DNA of 10,090 nt, taken from NCBI GenBank assembly GCA_030620925.1, contig JAUXIQ010000039.1:1-10090 (forward strand). The letters are read 5' to 3'. The translations under genes and the position numbers were made by a program. Position 1 is the stretch's first letter, and each line of letters starts with the position of its first letter. Positions 6,906 through 10,090 of the stretch are shown one piece after another. The notes beneath the pieces were generated by a model. That model was given only the letters and a program-made list of their open reading frames with translations, made no database searches and had not been told where the DNA came from. This DNA comes from Nitrospinota bacterium (GTDB lineage Bacteria > JAUXIQ01).

Positions 6906-6932
6906 TTGTTGATTTCTTTTGGGCCGTATGCT
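6906..6932 (+). promoter_or_regulatory. Weak candidate promoter for the tetR operon
   Basis: TTGTTG (6906-6911) is followed by TATGCT (6927-6932) with a short 15-base spacer, so the match is poor. Its position is suggestive, since the candidate TetR operator begins four bases downstream, where bound repressor would block initiation. No better plus-strand promoter was found. Confidence 0.22.
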
Positions 6933-6935
6933 AAG

Positions 6936-6957
6936 ACCTACCTACCGGTAAGTAAGT
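6936..6957. promoter_or_regulatory. Candidate TetR-family operator
   Basis: A 22-bp near-palindrome centred on TACCGGTA: left arm ACCTACCTACC, right arm GGTAAGTAAGT, with 9 of 11 symmetric pairs matching. Each arm is a repeat with a 4-base period. Size, symmetry and the CCGG centre fit operators of TetR-family regulators, and it lies 95 bases before the tetR gene. An extra half-site-like TTACC (6957-6961) follows. GGTAA-GTAAG-TTACC could also form a small RNA hairpin. Confidence 0.6.
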
Positions 6958-7051
6958 TACCTTGGTTTTAATTTTTTTTCAAGTCAACACATAATTTTTA
7001 CATCGATAGCTACGTGGTAGACGTTATTAAAAGGGGTAGAGGAAAAGAGTA

Positions 7052-7612
7052 TTGATTGTTAAGAAGTTACCGAAAAACGATGTGCGGGAAAGGATTGAGA
7101 GCGTCTCCGCCCGCCTTTTCTCCAAGAAGGGTTACGACGCCGTCTCTATAAGGGAGATAGCCGAGGCGGTGGGGGTGACCAAGCCGGCCATCTACTACTA
7201 TTTCGAGGGCAAGAAGGCCCTCTACGACAACCTGTTGAGGGACGGCTTTGAGAGACTCCACCGGTGCATAAGAGAGACGGTGGCGAGAGAGGAGGAGCCG
7301 GAGAAGAAGCTCCTGGCCGCTATAAACTCGCATTTCAGCTTCTGCCTGGACAACATCGACACCATGAAGTTCATCTACCTGTGTATCCTGGAGTCCACCG
7401 AGCATACCGCTCTTTCCAGCCAGAGCTTCATGATCATGGAGGAGGTCTTCACCGAAGCGCAGAAGAAGGGCAAATTCCTGAAAGGGAACCCCAGGGAGCT
7501 TTCCATAGCACTCATGGGGATAATCAATATCTATCTGATGAGGCAACTGGCGGTGCGGCAGAAGCTGCTCACCGAGGAACTGGGGCGGAAGATCCTGAAC
7601 ATGATAAGTTAA
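7052..7612 (+). CDS. TetR/AcrR-family transcriptional regulator
   Basis: A 186-residue one-component regulator. Residues about 11-60 form the TetR_N DNA-binding domain. Its helix-turn-helix at 32-51 carries the family signature (SIREIAEAVGV, then TKPAIYYYF), followed by the usual KKALYDNLL helix. The rest (about 65-186) is a helical ligand-binding and dimerisation domain with little conserved sequence, so the inducer cannot be guessed. It should act as a dimer in the cytoplasm, repressing its own operon until a small molecule binds. It starts at TTG 7052 with an AGAGGA SD about nine bases upstream. It is first in an apparent tetR-mfs-gnat operon, with the next gene 76 bases on. The 22-bp palindrome upstream is the likely target; control of the divergent transporter too is possible. 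Confidence 0.92.
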   Translation: MIVKKLPKNDVRERIESVSARLFSKKGYDAVSIREIAEAVGVTKPAIYYYFEGKKALYDNLLRDGFERLHRCIRETVAREEEPEKKLLAAINSHFSFCLDNIDTMKFIYLCILESTEHTALSSQSFMIMEEVFTEAQKKGKFLKGNPRELSIALMGIINIYLMRQLAVRQKLLTEELGRKILNMIS

Positions 7613-7684
7613 CCGCTCATCCTGAGCCCTTTAATGAACTCTTCCATCTCATTCATCATAGAGCATCTGCACTGCTGAGCGGTT
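7611..7684 (+). promoter_or_regulatory. Inverted repeat that can sequester the transporter SD
   Basis: AACCGCTCA (7611-7619, overlapping the tetR stop) is perfectly complementary over 9 bases to TGAGCGGTT (7676-7684), which contains the SD-like GAGCGG of the next gene. A local hairpin GCTCA-TCC-TGAGC (7615-7627) uses the same left arm, so the two structures exclude each other. Ribosomes finishing tetR would melt the left arm, which suggests translational coupling (inference). Confidence 0.4.
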
Positions 7685-7688
7685 GGTC

Positions 7689-9239
7689 ATGGAACAACCA
7701 GCTGAAATTCCCCTGCACGAAAAGCCCATATACAAATGGCTGGTCACCATAGCGTTGATAATAGGAACGTTCATCTACGCCATGGACATGGCCATCGTGA
7801 ACATTGCCCTGCCGCATATCATGGCCGACTTCGGCATGAACCTGGATAAGGCGCAGTGGGTGGCCACCGCTTATATGCTCACCATGGCGGTGGCCATGCC
7901 TTCGACAGCCTGGCTTGGAGCCAAGCTGGGACACCGCACTCTCTACGCCACTTCCCTGGCCGTCTTCACCTTCTTCTCTCTGATGTGCGGTCTTTCCTGG
8001 AGCGCCGATTCGTTGATAGTATTCAGAGCTCTTCAGGGGTTGGGTGGTGGAGCGATTCTGCCCATTGCCATGGTCATTTTCTACGAGGTTTTCCCTGAGA
8101 AGCAGAGGGGGCTGGCAATGGGCATCTATGCACTGGGTTCGGTGATGGGGCCCGCCATGGGGCCGGTGATGGGGGGTTACCTGGTGGAGGAGCTTAACTG
8201 GCGGCTCATCTTTTTCATCAACCTTCCCTTCGGCGCGGTGGGGCTTCTGATGACCTTTTTAATAATGAAAGAGAGCAGGCCACCCGTTAAACGCAAGCTC
8301 GATTTCCTGGGCCTGATTTTTCTGGCCCTCTGCCTGGGCAGCCTGCTCCTGTTGCTCAGCCACGGCCAGCGGGAGGGTTGGTGGAGTTCGGGTTACATAC
8401 GCAATCTTTTCATCATTTTCCTGGGCTCGCTGGTGGCCTTCATCATTACCGAGCTCAAGGTGAGGGAACCCTTCGTTGAGCTACGGCTTTTTAAGAATTT
8501 CATGTACAGCAACGCCACCATACTTTCCGTCATACTGGGCATAGGCTATTGCGGCTCCCTGTACATAGTACCCATCTATTTGCAGCGCATGCTCCCTTAT
8601 ACAGCCTTCGAGGCGGGGGTTATCATGCTGCCCGGCACGTTGCTCTTCGGTGCTTTCCTGTTCCTCACCGGGGTGTTGACAGGCAAGGTGAGCGGCAGGG
8701 CCCTGGTAGTGACGGGCATAATGGTGTTCAGCGTCGGCATATACTGGCTCTCCGACATATCGTTTCAGACCAGGGAATCTGTCATAGTATGGATGCTCAA
8801 TCTGAGGGGCATCGGCCTGGGCCTCATCTTCACTCCCCTCATGGTGTTGGCCATCTTTTCACTGCCCATGGAGCAGGTATCTATGGGGTCCGGTCTCTTC
8901 AACGTTATGCGCTACCTGGGGGGTATGTTCGGTATAGCGATTATAAGTACGCTTGTGGAGAGGCGGGAGCTTTTCCACAGGGCCATGTATGTTGAACATC
9001 AGACTTACGAATCACCGGGCACATCGGTTTTCCTCTATAACACCAGGGGGCTTTTCCAAGGCCTGGGGGATATGGGAGAACTGGCCAGGCTTAAATCCCT
9101 GGCGCTCCTCAATCGGATGGTAGGGACGGAGGCCCTGCTTTCGGCCTTCAGCGATGTCTATCTGGTATTGGGTATCCTATCGCTGGCATGCATTGTCCCT
9201 GCCATGATGCTGAAAGCGAAGCAACAGGCAGCTGCCTGA
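7689..9239 (+). CDS. DHA2-type (14-TM) MFS drug:H+ antiporter
   Basis: A 516-residue inner-membrane exporter of the EmrB/QacA family with 14 expected membrane segments. Hallmarks are D33 in TM1 (MDMAIVNIALP, motif D1), Q57-W58 before TM2, R113-ALQG with a glycine-rich tail (motif B), and a textbook motif C (G150-SVMGPAMG, then G162-G163). Motif C is the antiporter signature that enforces proton-coupled export. I start at ATG 7689 rather than the in-frame TTG 7683. It follows GAGCGG at a six-base spacing and gives the same MEQ beginning as the paralog on the other strand. It lies downstream of tetR and 64 bases before a GNAT gene with no terminator between, so it is probably the exporter controlled by that regulator. 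No adaptor or outer-membrane partner is adjacent. The substrate is unknown. Confidence 0.9.
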   Translation: MEQPAEIPLHEKPIYKWLVTIALIIGTFIYAMDMAIVNIALPHIMADFGMNLDKAQWVATAYMLTMAVAMPSTAWLGAKLGHRTLYATSLAVFTFFSLMCGLSWSADSLIVFRALQGLGGGAILPIAMVIFYEVFPEKQRGLAMGIYALGSVMGPAMGPVMGGYLVEELNWRLIFFINLPFGAVGLLMTFLIMKESRPPVKRKLDFLGLIFLALCLGSLLLLLSHGQREGWWSSGYIRNLFIIFLGSLVAFIITELKVREPFVELRLFKNFMYSNATILSVILGIGYCGSLYIVPIYLQRMLPYTAFEAGVIMLPGTLLFGAFLFLTGVLTGKVSGRALVVTGIMVFSVGIYWLSDISFQTRESVIVWMLNLRGIGLGLIFTPLMVLAIFSLPMEQVSMGSGLFNVMRYLGGMFGIAIISTLVERRELFHRAMYVEHQTYESPGTSVFLYNTRGLFQGLGDMGELARLKSLALLNRMVGTEALLSAFSDVYLVLGILSLACIVPAMMLKAKQQAAA

Positions 9240-9303
9240 TAGCGAGAAAAATTGTTATTGATATCCCTGCCCTTTACTATCTTTTATTGAAGGAGGGAAC
9301 ACA

Positions 9304-10026
9304 ATGGAGAAGGAACCGGAGTTCGGATCTGTCTACAAAGACTATAGCGGTCTTTGTGAGTTTAAAAAGATGAGCCAGAGGAGAATGGTATGGCCCGATC
9401 ATCGGACAAAGTTCATCAGTGGAGGAAATAACTATTATTGCCGTCCAATGGCTAAAGATGAAATAGAAAAGGTCTGTTTACTATATTGGATCGGGGTTCC
9501 TGAGTGCAAAGGGACCAATTTTGATTTCCTGCACAACCCCCCAGCCATGCGGGAAATGGTGGGCGACGGCGATACCTTTATGAAAAAGGACTGGTTCATC
9601 TACGTGGCTGAAGATATGGCTTCCGGTGCGTTATGCGCGGCTTGCGCCATCAGAGCGGACAGGCTGAACATGACCATATGGGGTGAGGTCGGTGTGATAG
9701 ACCCTCATTACAGGCAGAAGGGAATATTCAGCGATTTTTTGGAGTACATGAACGAGGTATATCCCCTCACCGGCGCTGAGTACGGACTGGCCTGGGTAGC
9801 CACCTTCCACACCATCTCCCAACATATCATGGAGCGACTCGGATGGAACGTTTGCGGATTGTTCCGCGGCGGTTACATCATGAACCATAGAGGAGATGAT
9901 TACTACAGGCATCCCATAATACTTATAGAAAAGTTCTTTAACGATGGCGAGAGGGTCACTCCGAAAGAGATGGAGCTCACTTCAAGGTCACGTTTCATTC
10001 TGAATGCCATCAAATCGCAAGGTTGA
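9304..10026 (+). CDS. GNAT-family N-acetyltransferase
   Basis: A 240-residue protein with a GNAT acetyl-CoA-binding core. Motif A runs through strand GEVGVIDPHYRQKGIF (127-142), where R137-QKG is the pyrophosphate-binding loop, a variant of the usual Q/R-x-x-G-x-G/A. Motif B follows near 163-187, with a helix ending in ERLGW, the family's common xxLGF-type end. The first 45 residues or so are an N-terminal extension outside the core, and the C-terminal 40 residues add a tail. It probably transfers an acetyl group to an amine; the acceptor is not predictable. The ATG has a perfect SD (AAGGAGGG) seven bases upstream. Lying 64 bases after the exporter and under the same likely TetR control, it may modify the exported compound or a related toxin (inference). 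Confidence 0.82.
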   Translation: MEKEPEFGSVYKDYSGLCEFKKMSQRRMVWPDHRTKFISGGNNYYCRPMAKDEIEKVCLLYWIGVPECKGTNFDFLHNPPAMREMVGDGDTFMKKDWFIYVAEDMASGALCAACAIRADRLNMTIWGEVGVIDPHYRQKGIFSDFLEYMNEVYPLTGAEYGLAWVATFHTISQHIMERLGWNVCGLFRGGYIMNHRGDDYYRHPIILIEKFFNDGERVTPKEMELTSRSRFILNAIKSQG

Positions 10027-10040
10027 GGGAATGGGGGTTT

Positions 10041-10090
10041 ATGACCATCACAGTTGACCTAAAGCGTTTCTATATCCTTCTCGCCGAAGA
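10041..10090 (+). CDS. Start of an unidentified gene, truncated at window edge
   Basis: An open frame from ATG 10041 runs to the window end, 16 codons reading MTITVDLKRFYILLAE. It begins 14 bases after the GNAT stop, with a G-rich stretch (GGGAATGGGGG) as a possible though closely spaced SD. It is too short to identify. The tight spacing suggests it is the fourth gene of the tetR operon. An alternative ATG at 10031 meets a stop after eight codons. Confidence 0.4.
   Translation, partial: MTITVDLKRFYILLAE

Larger units (their letters stand above)
6621..7051. other. Divergent regulatory region between mfs and tetR
   Basis: The 431 bases between the two divergent genes contain no convincing protein gene. 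They hold the minus-strand promoter (6864-6891), a candidate TetR operator (6936-6957), a T8 tract near 6972-6979 and the tetR SD (AGAGGA, 7038-7043). The part toward the minus-strand gene is its roughly 240-base leader. That leader carries two copies of ACAGACCC (6658-6665 and 6702-6709), a small CACAT/ATGTG hairpin (6665-6679) and a GGTCG/CGACC inverted repeat (6776-6791). Confidence 0.55.

Noticed and set aside
6947-6979. Hairpin GGTAA-GTAAG-TTACC followed by a T8 tract as a terminator
   Set aside because: The stem is only 5 bp, AT-rich and separated from the T-run by about ten bases; the palindrome fits better as an operator.

Overview
The window looks like chromosomal DNA of an uncultured or little-studied, probably anaerobic bacterium; candidates are Desulfobacterota- or Chloroflexota-like lineages. 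This is an inference from gene content: a stand-alone cobalamin-binding mutase subunit, a CobW-type GTPase, a geranylgeranyl-reductase-like flavoprotein, and frequent TTG starts with good Shine-Dalgarno (SD) sequences. No rRNA, tRNA, CRISPR array, insertion sequence or phage gene was seen. Base composition changes along the window. The flavoprotein and the tetR/transporter block are fairly GC-rich, the two secreted-protein genes are intermediate, and the HAD phosphatase gene is clearly AT-rich.

Layout: (1) Positions 1-800: the start of a CobW-family P-loop GTPase on the minus strand, divergent from a 133-residue B12-binding mutase small subunit on the plus strand that ends in a clear intrinsic terminator. 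(2) 1005-2482: a single flavoprotein gene of the geranylgeranyl reductase type behind a strong extended -10 promoter. (3) 2801-4161: two co-oriented genes for small secreted proteins of unknown function, the first TPR-like and the second with only two cysteines after its signal peptide. (4) 4234-4902 (minus): an AT-rich HAD-superfamily phosphatase with a TTG start. (5) 5103-6620 (minus): a 14-TM DHA2-type MFS transporter. (6) 7052-10026 (plus): a TetR regulator, a second DHA2-type MFS transporter and a GNAT acetyltransferase, followed 14 bases on by the start of another gene that leaves the window.

How the genes may work together: the tetR-mfs-gnat block reads as a ligand-responsive efflux or detoxification operon. 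A 22-bp near-palindrome (6936-6957) upstream of tetR is a good candidate operator, and a long inverted repeat across the tetR-mfs junction could couple translation of the two. The divergent MFS transporter is a distant paralog of the operon's transporter but lacks the antiporter motif C that the other keeps in textbook form. At the left end, the CobW GTPase and the B12-binding subunit may share a role in a cobalamin-dependent mutase, but no catalytic mutase subunit is in view.

I found no convincing new multi-gene system. The items most worth checking are the cysteine-bearing flavoprotein, the secreted-protein pair, the degenerate MFS paralog and the RNA structure at the tetR-mfs junction.
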